This document shows positions 36,097 to 43,814 of a DNA stretch of 64,000 nt, one piece after another. The stretch is from contig JBQTJW010000013.1 of the NCBI GenBank assembly GCA_052386745.1, positions 11,219 to 75,218 of the forward strand. The letters run 5' to 3'. The notes beneath the pieces are model-generated. The model was not told where the DNA came from. It was given only the letters and a program-made list of their open reading frames with translations, and did no database searches. Within the stretch, counting starts at the first letter, position 1. Each line of letters starts with the position of its first letter. The translations under genes and the position numbers were made by a program. The stretch is from Panacagrimonas sp052386745 (GTDB lineage Bacteria > Pseudomonadota > Gammaproteobacteria > Nevskiales > Nevskiaceae).

Positions 36097-36897
36097 ATGA
36101 CCTACGAAGACTTCCAGTTCCTGAAATTCGAACACCGCGCCAACGGCGTGCTCGTCATCACCATCAACCGCCCGGAGGTGATGAACGCCACCAACGCGCG
36201 CCTGCACTGGGAGCTGACCAAGATCTGGGCCGTGGTCAACGACGACCCCAAGACCAAGGTGGCCGTCATCACCGGCTCCGGCGACCGTGCCTTCTCGGCA
36301 GGCGGCGACCTGGAGTGGGTCGGCGGCATGGTGGGCAACCCCAAGACCGTGGCGGTGGTGATGCAGGAAGCCGCGGACGTGGTCTACAACATCATGGCCT
36401 GCGACAAGGTGGTGATCTCCGCCATCAACGGCGTTGCCGTCGGCGCCGGCCTGGCCGTGGCGATGCTGGCCGACATCAGCATCATGGCCGAGGAGGCCAA
36501 GATCACCGACGGCCACGTCAAGCTCGGCGTCGGTGCCGGCGACCACGCCGCCATCGTCTGGCCGCTGCTGTGCGGCATGGCCAAGGCCAAGTACTACCTG
36601 CTGACCGCCGAGTTCATCGACGGCAAGGAAGCCGAGCGCATCGGCCTGGTCAGCCTGTGCACGCCGCGCGCGCAGCTGATGGAAAAGGCGCTTTCGGTGG
36701 CCGACAAGCTCGCCGCCGGCAGCCAGCAGGCCATCCGCCTCACCAAGCGCTCGCTCAACGGCTGGATGCACATGGCGCGCCCGATCTTCGAGAGCTCGCT
36801 GGCCATGGAGATGATGTGCTTCCTGGGCGACGAAGCCGCCGAAGGCGTGGCCGCCGTGCGCGAGAAGCGCGCGCCCAAGTTCCCGTCGGCGCAGTAG
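36097..36897 (+). CDS. enoyl-CoA hydratase/isomerase family protein
   Basis: A 266-residue crotonase-fold protein. The oxyanion-hole segments are RAFSAGGDLEW and NGVAVGAGLAVAMLADISI; the usual hydratase Glu pair is not obvious (HVKLGVGAGDHAAIVWPLL), so an isomerase or hydrolase role is as likely as hydration. It ends in VAAVREKRAPKF. It lies 39 bp after the MaoC gene and is followed by a GC-rich inverted repeat. Confidence 0.88.
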   Translation: MTYEDFQFLKFEHRANGVLVITINRPEVMNATNARLHWELTKIWAVVNDDPKTKVAVITGSGDRAFSAGGDLEWVGGMVGNPKTVAVVMQEAADVVYNIMACDKVVISAINGVAVGAGLAVAMLADISIMAEEAKITDGHVKLGVGAGDHAAIVWPLLCGMAKAKYYLLTAEFIDGKEAERIGLVSLCTPRAQLMEKALSVADKLAAGSQQAIRLTKRSLNGWMHMARPIFESSLAMEMMCFLGDEAAEGVAAVREKRAPKFPSAQ

Positions 36898-36935
36898 GCG
36901 GGCAGGCGTCTCGCAGGGTCCGGCCCGCTGCCCGC
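36898..36935 (+). repeat. inverted repeat after the crotonase gene
   Basis: GCGGGCAG (36898-36905) and CTGCCCGC (36928-36935) bracket 22 bp right after the stop codon. It may be a terminator or mRNA-stabilising stem; no T tract. Confidence 0.35.
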
Positions 36936-36978
36936 GCAGTCGGCCGGAAGTTGGATTGTCGCTATATCGGAGAATCGA

Positions 36979-37398
36979 ATGAACCCGACCGAGATCCTGT
37001 TTCCCGTCGTCGCGCTGGTGGGCTGGACGCTGCTGGTGCTGCTGCTGATTCCCTACCAGCGGTTCAAGGCGGCCTTCGAAGGCCGCGTGACCATGGAGGA
37101 TTTCAAGGTCGGCGAGTCCAGCCGCGTGCCGCAGGGCGTGAGCATTCCCAACCGGAATTTCATGAACCTGCTGGAAGCGCCGGTGCTGTTCTACGTGGTC
37201 TGCCTCACGCAGTTCGTGGCGCAGAAGGTGGATGTCTGGGCGGTGTACCTGGCCTGGGCCTTCGTCGTCACGCGCGTGCTGCACAGCCTGGTGCACCTGG
37301 TCTACAACCGCATGTCGCATCGCATTGCCTTTTTCGGCACCAGCAACGTGATCCTGATCGTGGCCTGGATCCACCTGGTGCTGGCCCTGCGCGGCTGA
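36979..37398 (+). CDS. MAPEG-domain membrane protein
   Basis: A 139-residue protein with four hydrophobic segments and the MAPEG pattern: RVPQGVSIPNRNFMNLLEAPVLFYVVCL (NRNxxNxxExP-type) then WAFVVTRVLHSLVHLVYN. Eukaryotic MAPEG proteins are membrane glutathione transferases or leukotriene enzymes; bacterial relatives are mostly uncharacterised. It sits among lipid-type catabolic genes, so a role in detoxifying hydrophobic intermediates is conceivable. Confidence 0.88.
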   Translation: MNPTEILFPVVALVGWTLLVLLLIPYQRFKAAFEGRVTMEDFKVGESSRVPQGVSIPNRNFMNLLEAPVLFYVVCLTQFVAQKVDVWAVYLAWAFVVTRVLHSLVHLVYNRMSHRIAFFGTSNVILIVAWIHLVLALRG

Positions 37399-37552
37399 TT
37401 CGCCGGAACCATTCCGGCCGCTTACGCCGCGCCGCCGCGCCAATCACTGGCTGGCGCAGATTTCGCTTGAGGGAGCCGCCGCCCGACCCGGGCCGTGCCT
37501 CCGATCACCTCCTGCCGGCGTATCCAGCGCCGCCGGCCAATTACCTGTACAC

Positions 37553-37568
37553 GCGCTCGATCGAGCGC
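37553..37568. repeat. 16-bp perfect palindrome upstream of an acyl-CoA dehydrogenase
   Basis: GCGCTCGATCGAGCGC, 22 bp before ATG 37591. It could be an operator different from the CNAAC-type sites, or an mRNA stem followed by CTTTCTTC. Confidence 0.4.
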
Positions 37569-37590
37569 CTTTCTTCACGTCGAGACCTTC

Positions 37591-38757
37591 ATGAATTTCG
37601 AGTTGAACACCGAGCAGCAGATGATCCTGGAGTACGGCGACCGCATCGCCAAGCAGTACGATCGCCGGTACTGGATGGGGTATGCGGAAAAACACCAGAC
37701 GCCCAAGGAACTGAACGACCAGATCGCGGCCGACGGCTTCACCGGCCTGATGGTGCCCGAGGCCTACGGCGGCGGCGGCCAGGGCATGCTGGAGATGGCG
37801 CTGTTCATGGAAGGCCTGTCCAACAACGGCATCCCGCTGCTCAGCCTGGTGGTGAATTCCACCATGTCGCTGGCGCTGATCGCCATGCACGGCACCGAGG
37901 AGCAGAAGCAGCACTACCTGCCATCGGCCTGCCGCGGCGAGACCAAGTTCTGCTTCGCCATCACCGAGCCCAACGCCGGCTCCAACACCATCGAGATCAC
38001 CTCGATCGCGCGCCGAGAGGGGAAGAACTTCCGGCTCAAGGGCCAGAAGACCTTCATCACCGATGCCGACACCTCCGACTTTGCCCTGGTGGTGGCCCGC
38101 ACGCGCCCGCACACCGAGGTCGCGCGCAAGACCGACGGCTTCACGCTGTTCCTGCTCGACATGAAGAAGAAGGGCGTCAGCAAGACCGTGATCCCGGTCA
38201 GCATCCCCATGCCGGAGTCGCAGTGGCAGCTGTTCTTCGACGACGTGGAACTGACCGAGGCCGACGTGCTCGGCACCGTGGACGAGGGCTTCAAGATCCT
38301 GTTCGACACGCTCAACCCGGAGCGCATCATCCTGGGCGCGCTGTGCGCCGGCGTGGGCCGCTACGCGCTGCGCCAGGCGGTGGAATACGCCAATGACCGC
38401 AAGGTGTTCAACAAGGTGCCGATCGGCTCGTACCAGGGCCTGGCGCACCCGCTGGCGGTGGCCTTCACCGAGGTGGAGCTGGCCTCGCTGATGACGCGCA
38501 AGGCGGCCTGGGCGTTCGACCGCCACCTGCCGCAGACCGGCGAATATTCCAACATGGCCAAGTACGCGGCGGCCGAGGCCGGCATCCACGCCGTGGACCA
38601 AGCGGTGCAGTGCTTCGGGGGCAACGGCTTTACCAAGGAATACGGCATCTTCGACCTCTACCCGATGGTGCGCCTGCTGCGCACCGCGCCGCTCAACCGC
38701 GAGATGGTGCTCAACTACATCGGCGAGAAGGTCATGGGTCTGCCGAGGTCGTACTGA
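37591..38757 (+). CDS. acyl-CoA dehydrogenase
   Basis: A 388-residue acyl-CoA dehydrogenase. CFAITEPNAGSNTIEITS is the signature, TLNPERIILGALCAG has the IVD-type Glu, and CFGGNGFTKEYGIFDLYP is the C-terminal flavin region. ATG 37591 gives the usual MNFELNTEQQM start; longer frames run into non-coding DNA. The stop shares bases with the CoA-transferase ATG (TGATG), so they are co-translated. Confidence 0.92.
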   Translation: MNFELNTEQQMILEYGDRIAKQYDRRYWMGYAEKHQTPKELNDQIAADGFTGLMVPEAYGGGGQGMLEMALFMEGLSNNGIPLLSLVVNSTMSLALIAMHGTEEQKQHYLPSACRGETKFCFAITEPNAGSNTIEITSIARREGKNFRLKGQKTFITDADTSDFALVVARTRPHTEVARKTDGFTLFLLDMKKKGVSKTVIPVSIPMPESQWQLFFDDVELTEADVLGTVDEGFKILFDTLNPERIILGALCAGVGRYALRQAVEYANDRKVFNKVPIGSYQGLAHPLAVAFTEVELASLMTRKAAWAFDRHLPQTGEYSNMAKYAAAEAGIHAVDQAVQCFGGNGFTKEYGIFDLYPMVRLLRTAPLNREMVLNYIGEKVMGLPRSY

Positions 38758-39980
38758 TGAGCATCACGAGCGCCGCAAGCCCGGGCGCCGGCGCGCTGGC
38801 GGGCCTGAAGGTGGTGGACCTGTCGCGCGTGCTCGGCGGGCCGTACTGCACGCAGATCCTGTCGGACCACGGCGCCAGCGTGGTCAAGGTGGAGCCGCCC
38901 GGCGGCGACGAGACGCGCATGTGGGGCCCGCCGTTCGTGGGCGACATGGCCTCGTACTTCCTGGGCGTGAACCGCAACAAGCGCGACCTGGTGCTCGACC
39001 TTTCGCGGCCGGACGGGCGCGAGGTGGTGTTCCGCCTGCTGGAGCACGCCGACGTGCTGGTCGAGAACTTCAAGACCGGCACCATGGAAAAGTGGGGCAT
39101 GGGCTACGAGGCCGTGCTGCGCGAACGCTTCCCGCGCCTGATCCACTGCCGCGTGTCCGGCTTCGGGTCCGAGGGCCCGCTGGGCGGCGCGCCGGGCTAT
39201 GACGCGGTGGCGCAGGCGCTCGGCGGGCTCATGAGCGTCAACGGCGATCCGCAGAGCGGGCCCACGCGCATCGGCGTGCCCATCGTCGATCTCGCCACCG
39301 GACTCAACGCCACCATCGGCGTGCTGCTGGCGCTGGCGGAGCGGCAGCGCTCCGGGCTTGGCCAGTTCGTGGATGCCACGCTGTTCGACACCGCCGTGGG
39401 CCTGCTGCACCCGCACGCCGCCAACTGGTTTCTCAGCGGCCAGGTGCCCAAGCTGGTGGGCAGCGGCCATCCCAACATCGTGCCCTACGACAAGTTCGCG
39501 ACGCGCACCGGCGAGATCTTCCTGGGCATCGGCAACAACGGCCAGTACCGCAAGTTCTGCGAATTGCTGGGCCGGCCGGACTTAGCGTCCGACCCGCGCT
39601 ACGCCGGCAACGGCGAACGCAACGTCAACCGCGTGGCCCTGCGTGCCTCACTCGAAGCGCTGCTGGCCGACGTGGACGGCGCCGAGCTGTGCGAGCGCCT
39701 GCTCAAGGCCGGCGTGCCGGCCGGCCAGGTCAACACCCTGCCGGACGTGCTTCAGCACCCGCACACCCTGCACCGCGAGATGGTGGTGGAGCACGGCGCC
39801 GGGCAGCGCGGCCTGGGCATCCCGGTGAAGCTGTCGCGCACCCCCGGCACCGTGCGCGCCCCGGCGCCCTCGCTGGGCCAGCACTCGCAGGAAGTGCTGG
39901 AGGAACTGGGCTACACCCAGTCCGAGATCGACGCGCTGGTGACGACGGGCATCGCCAAGCTGGGCACGACGACAGGCTGA
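38757..39980 (+). CDS. class III (CaiB/BaiF) acyl-CoA transferase
   Basis: A 407-residue family III CoA-transferase. GLKVVDLSRVLGGPYCTQILSDHGASVVKVEPPGG is the defining N-terminus; RNKRDLVLDL, ENFKTGTMEKWGMGY and PGYDAVAQALGG follow; the catalytic Asp is probably that in ATLFDTAVGLL. It moves CoA between a donor such as succinyl-CoA and a carboxylic acid, an alternative to ligase activation. Last gene of the first catabolic run; the next gene is convergent. Confidence 0.92.
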   Translation: MSITSAASPGAGALAGLKVVDLSRVLGGPYCTQILSDHGASVVKVEPPGGDETRMWGPPFVGDMASYFLGVNRNKRDLVLDLSRPDGREVVFRLLEHADVLVENFKTGTMEKWGMGYEAVLRERFPRLIHCRVSGFGSEGPLGGAPGYDAVAQALGGLMSVNGDPQSGPTRIGVPIVDLATGLNATIGVLLALAERQRSGLGQFVDATLFDTAVGLLHPHAANWFLSGQVPKLVGSGHPNIVPYDKFATRTGEIFLGIGNNGQYRKFCELLGRPDLASDPRYAGNGERNVNRVALRASLEALLADVDGAELCERLLKAGVPAGQVNTLPDVLQHPHTLHREMVVEHGAGQRGLGIPVKLSRTPGTVRAPAPSLGQHSQEVLEELGYTQSEIDALVTTGIAKLGTTTG

Positions 39981-40023
39981 CCGTAGGCCGCCGACCGCAA
40001 TCGCGATCGGATCGCCTCAGGCG

Positions 40024-40053
40024 CGCTGGGCGGCCGGCGCGGCCGGCTCAGCG
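40024..40053. terminator. GC-rich hairpin at the convergent ends
   Basis: CGCTG (40024-40028) with CAGCG (40049-40053) outside and GGCCG (40032-40036) with CGGCC (40040-40044) inside. It overlaps the stop of the minus-strand gene and lies 44 bp after the CoA-transferase stop. Confidence 0.3.
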
Positions 40054-42891
40054 TTCGTTCGTGCCGGCCAGTACGCTGGCTTGCGCCGGGGATGCCGCAT
40101 GTCCAGCGATGCTGGCCTGCATGAGCGCCAGGGTGGCGGGGACGAAGCGCTGGATGCGCAGGTCTTCCACGTCGTTGCGGTCGCGGATGGTGAAGAAGCT
40201 CATGTTGCGGATGCGCCGGGAATCGTCGGCAGCGAGCGGGCGGCCGCGGGCGTGCTTGGCGATCATCTGCGCGCGCGATTTGGTGTGGTAGTGGTTGATG
40301 CAGAGCGGGGCGGAGGCCTGGAGCGCGATGCGCCCGTTCACCGGGTGCACGGCCTTCCCGTTCGCATGCAGGTAGCGGCCCATGACGCGCGAGTGGTGGG
40401 GATTGAGGTAGCGCACGATCGCGCTGACCCGGTAGATCGACTTGATGAACCGATGATCGCGGAACGGGTCGGGCGCGCGGCGGGTGAAACTTTCGATGCA
40501 GGTCCCGGCCGGCCTCTGCTGATGGCCGTTGCTGCCGAAGATCAGCCAGTTGACCGCGATGGCCGCGGCGCCGGCCGATTCCAGCTGTTCGATCACCGGG
40601 AGCACGGAGTCGCCTTCTGTGGGGACGAGGTACTCGTCGGCATCGAGGAAGGCCACCCAGCGCGCGTGGTGGCGGTAGGTGTCGACGAAATGGCGGTAGG
40701 CGCGCAGCTGCCCGAACTCCCCTTCAACCTGGTGCAGGGTGATCGCGTCCTGCCGCGCAAATTTCCGGACCTGTGCCAGCGTCTGGTCCGTGCAGTCGTT
40801 CAGGTAGAGGTAGAAGTGCTCCACGCCGACGCTCGCGTGGTAGCACAACCATTCCAGCACGTTGTCACCCTCGTCCTTGAGCGAACTGGCAATGGCCAGC
40901 CGCGGGCGGGAGGGCAGCTCGATGGCCAGCGCTTCGTGGCGTCGCATCAATCGCAGGGCCGACAGTTCATCCAGCACCAGGTCCTGCATGTGGCCGGTGT
41001 CCAGCGCTTTCAGCAGGGCGGTCTCGGCGTCGGCGGCATCTCCAGCCGCCATGGCCGCATGCGCCCGACCCAGCAGCACCGGCCCGAGATCTGGAAGCCG
41101 GTTGGAGACCCTGCGCAATCGCTGGTGCGCCTGATCGGTCTTGCCTTTCCAGAGCTCCACCGTAGCGATCATGCGCTGGGCGCCATCCATCGGACGCCAG
41201 CCCGCGGGCAGGTCCTTGACGAGCCTGCGCATCTCCTCGAACCTGCCCTTGCGCGACTGCGACTCCAGCCATTCGACCAGCAGCTTGTTGATCGCCGCGC
41301 GCCTGGCGGCGGGCTTCCTGCGGGGGTCCGGAACGCTGGCGAAGAGGGACCGGATCCGGGCGAGCGCACGCTCATCCGTTCCGGCCATTTCCGTCTCGGT
41401 TTCAGACGTTTCCGGTTCGTCTGGGTATCGTGCGGCCAGACTGCCGTTCTGCACCGGCTGCGCGCCGCCGACCAGGACGCCCATCTGCTGGATCCACTCG
41501 AAGAACGCGCGATCGACGGCGTTGGCGGCTTCGATCTCGGCCCGCAGGGCGTCGCTGATGTCCTCGGGCGAAAAGCTGGATTTCGACTGGTTGTGCGTGC
41601 CGATGTGTACCGGCTGTCCGAGCAGCCTTCCCAGCTCGCGCTCGAACAAATCCATGCGCGACACCGAACCGATCAGGCGATATTGCCCGGCCACGCGCTT
41701 CGCCTGTTCCAGGTCGTCCTGGCCAGTCAGCAACTTGACCTGGGTGTTCTGGTTGTGCGGGTTCTTGTTCAGCCAGGCAAAGAAACCCGCGAAGTCGAGG
41801 TTGCGAACCTCGTCGTGGGCGGGATGTTCCTGCCAGCCCTTGATGTACCGGTACACCGAGACGATGCGATCCACCGGATCCCTCACCACCGAGATGTACT
41901 GCCAGTCGTCACCGCATGCCTGCCGGAAGACCGGGTAGCGGAAATGGCCGGAGACCACGCGGAGCGCATCGAGCTTTTCGCCGCGCAGCGCCATCAATGC
42001 CTCCCGGTGCTTCGGCACCGCGCGTGGATAGCGGATGGCCTGGTCGGCTCCCGCCCAGTCCTTGAGAACGTTGAAGAGCGAGATGCCGGCCGTCTTGGGC
42101 GCATGCACGAAGACGATCCGCACGGGCGCCGCGAGGCTGGCCGGCAGCGCAATCTCCGCCACCGGTTCACGGATCGTGTCGTTCACGATTCTTGTGGGCG
42201 AGACGGCGGGCCGCGATGCCTCGCCTTTCAGCACGCCCCGCGCGGTCACCCATTCGTATAGCGCCTGGTCCACGGCATTGCCCGCGAGAATGTCGCGTCG
42301 CAACTCAGGGTCCAGCGATTCCGGGGTGATGCTGCCTTTCGATTCGTTGTGCACGGCGAACTGAAGCCTGGATCCCGTCAGGATCTCCAGTTCCGCGACG
42401 AACTCGGGCAGGCGTGCAAGCGAGCCGAGCAGGCGGTAGCGCGCCAGCCGCTGCCGGGCGACCGCGAGATTCTCCGTCCCCGTCAGCATCTTGCTTTGCG
42501 TATTGCGGCTGAACGGATGATGCCGGCTGAGCCATTCGAAGTATTCGCGCGCCGAGAAACCCTTCACGAACCTGTGCTCCGGATGGTCCGCCCATGCCGT
42601 CACGTAGCGGTACATCGACACAAAGCGCTCAACGGGGTCGCGAACCACGGAGATGTAGTTCCACTCCGCGCCGCATTTTTCGCCGAACAGCACGGCGGAG
42701 AAATGCCCGGTGATGAGGCGGTACGATCTGACCTGCTCGGCGGACAACTGCCGGAACGCTTCCCGCTCCTGGTCGCTGCCATGGGAAAAGCGCAGCGAGC
42801 GCTCCGTCCCGGCCCAGTTGAGCAGCGCGTAATAAAGCGACATGCCCGCGGTCTTGGGAATGTGCACGAAAAGGATCCGGGGATCGACCAT
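40048..42891 (-). CDS. fusion of two sulfotransferase domains and a GT92/GT2-like glycosyltransferase
   Basis: A 947-residue three-part protein. Sulfotransferase 1 (about 1-225) has the PAPS 5'-phosphosulfate loop HIPKTAGMSL at 10-19 and the 3'-phosphate motif SVVRDPVERFVSMYRY at 81-96. Sulfotransferase 2 (about 255-475) repeats both: HAPKTAGISL and SVVRDPVDRIVSVYRY. A charged linker and helical, TPR-like stretch (about 505-650) leads to a glycosyltransferase (about 664-930) with SSLKDEGDNVLEWLCYHASVG, the DxD motif FLDADEY, and VNWLIFGSNGH. It should glycosylate and sulfate a surface glycan. I chose ATG 42891, 8 bp after the upstream stop; an upstream in-frame ATG would add 33 residues that overlap the previous gene. 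Confidence 0.88.
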   Translation of the reverse strand: MVDPRILFVHIPKTAGMSLYYALLNWAGTERSLRFSHGSDQEREAFRQLSAEQVRSYRLITGHFSAVLFGEKCGAEWNYISVVRDPVERFVSMYRYVTAWADHPEHRFVKGFSAREYFEWLSRHHPFSRNTQSKMLTGTENLAVARQRLARYRLLGSLARLPEFVAELEILTGSRLQFAVHNESKGSITPESLDPELRRDILAGNAVDQALYEWVTARGVLKGEASRPAVSPTRIVNDTIREPVAEIALPASLAAPVRIVFVHAPKTAGISLFNVLKDWAGADQAIRYPRAVPKHREALMALRGEKLDALRVVSGHFRYPVFRQACGDDWQYISVVRDPVDRIVSVYRYIKGWQEHPAHDEVRNLDFAGFFAWLNKNPHNQNTQVKLLTGQDDLEQAKRVAGQYRLIGSVSRMDLFERELGRLLGQPVHIGTHNQSKSSFSPEDISDALRAEIEAANAVDRAFFEWIQQMGVLVGGAQPVQNGSLAARYPDEPETSETETEMAGTDERALARIRSLFASVPDPRRKPAARRAAINKLLVEWLESQSRKGRFEEMRRLVKDLPAGWRPMDGAQRMIATVELWKGKTDQAHQRLRRVSNRLPDLGPVLLGRAHAAMAAGDAADAETALLKALDTGHMQDLVLDELSALRLMRRHEALAIELPSRPRLAIASSLKDEGDNVLEWLCYHASVGVEHFYLYLNDCTDQTLAQVRKFARQDAITLHQVEGEFGQLRAYRHFVDTYRHHARWVAFLDADEYLVPTEGDSVLPVIEQLESAGAAAIAVNWLIFGSNGHQQRPAGTCIESFTRRAPDPFRDHRFIKSIYRVSAIVRYLNPHHSRVMGRYLHANGKAVHPVNGRIALQASAPLCINHYHTKSRAQMIAKHARGRPLAADDSRRIRNMSFFTIRDRNDVEDLRIQRFVPATLALMQASIAGHAASPAQASVLAGTNER

Positions 42892-42899
42892 GGATTTTC

Positions 42900-43814
42900 T
42901 CAGCCCGCGTTCGCTGCGCGAGGGTCCAGGGTCCGGCCGTGGCGAACGATGCCCTGGGTCACGCGATTCCATCGCTCCATCATTCCCCACGCCTGAAGGT
43001 GGTGCTCGAACACCTGCGGCCAGTTGTACGGACCGGGCGCGCTCCGATTGGGGACAGGACCAGCGGCGACGGCGGCAAAGTACCGAGCATGGCAGACCTC
43101 GGTCTCCACCTCGGCGCGATCTGCAACGTCTGTGAAGCTGTTGCTGGCGTGGATGCGGTAGCCATACAGCGCATCGGGGACATAGAGCGGCTCTTCGTGC
43201 AGGATGGCCCGCAACGCAAAGTCCCAGTCGTGCGTCAGCTTCAGATCGATGAAGCGGCCGATGACCTCGATCAGGTCCCGCCGCATGGCGAAATTGCCGG
43301 TGGTAACCGCGCAGTTGAAGCGCAGGAACGCAAACGAGAGCGAAGGCAGCAAGCCGCTCTGCATCGACAGCCTGGCAAGTCCCTCGATGAGGCTGACCGG
43401 AACCTGCGCATTCGGGGAAACAAGCAGTTCGATGCCGGAAAAGGCAAAGCGGCCGCCGGTCACCTGCAATGCCGACAGCATCCGGGCCACGCGCTCCGGG
43501 TGGTAGCGGTCGTCGGAGTTCAGAAGGAAGACGTAGTCGCCCTGGGCAACGTCCAGCCCGCGGTTGAGCGAGGCATGGGCCCCTATATTACGGGGATTGC
43601 GCAGGCAGACGACCCGCTCGAAGCGCTGTCGGTAGACCGGGGATATGCAAAGCCGCTCCGAGATCTCGAAGCTGCGATCGGGCGAGCAGTCGTCGATCAC
43701 GATGAGCTCCAGCCGGGGATGAGATTGCTGGAGTACTGATTGCAGGCAGGCCTCGATCCAGGCCTCGTGACGGAACACCGGGACGATCACGGAGCACAGG
43801 GCTGGCGTCGTCAT
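42900..43814 (-). CDS. family 2 glycosyltransferase
   Basis: A 304-residue GT-A enzyme. CSVIVPVFRHEAWIEACLQSV and LIVIDDCSPDRSFE bind the nucleotide sugar, FLLNSDDRYHPE carries the DxD-like motif, and LTHDWDFALRAI is a late ED-type motif. It lies between the WbsX-like and sulfotransferase genes; the ATG overlaps the upstream stop (TGATG). Donor and acceptor are unknown. Longer upstream frames overlap the WbsX-like gene and are not needed. Confidence 0.88.
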   Translation of the reverse strand: MTTPALCSVIVPVFRHEAWIEACLQSVLQQSHPRLELIVIDDCSPDRSFEISERLCISPVYRQRFERVVCLRNPRNIGAHASLNRGLDVAQGDYVFLLNSDDRYHPERVARMLSALQVTGGRFAFSGIELLVSPNAQVPVSLIEGLARLSMQSGLLPSLSFAFLRFNCAVTTGNFAMRRDLIEVIGRFIDLKLTHDWDFALRAILHEEPLYVPDALYGYRIHASNSFTDVADRAEVETEVCHARYFAAVAAGPVPNRSAPGPYNWPQVFEHHLQAWGMMERWNRVTQGIVRHGRTLDPRAANAG

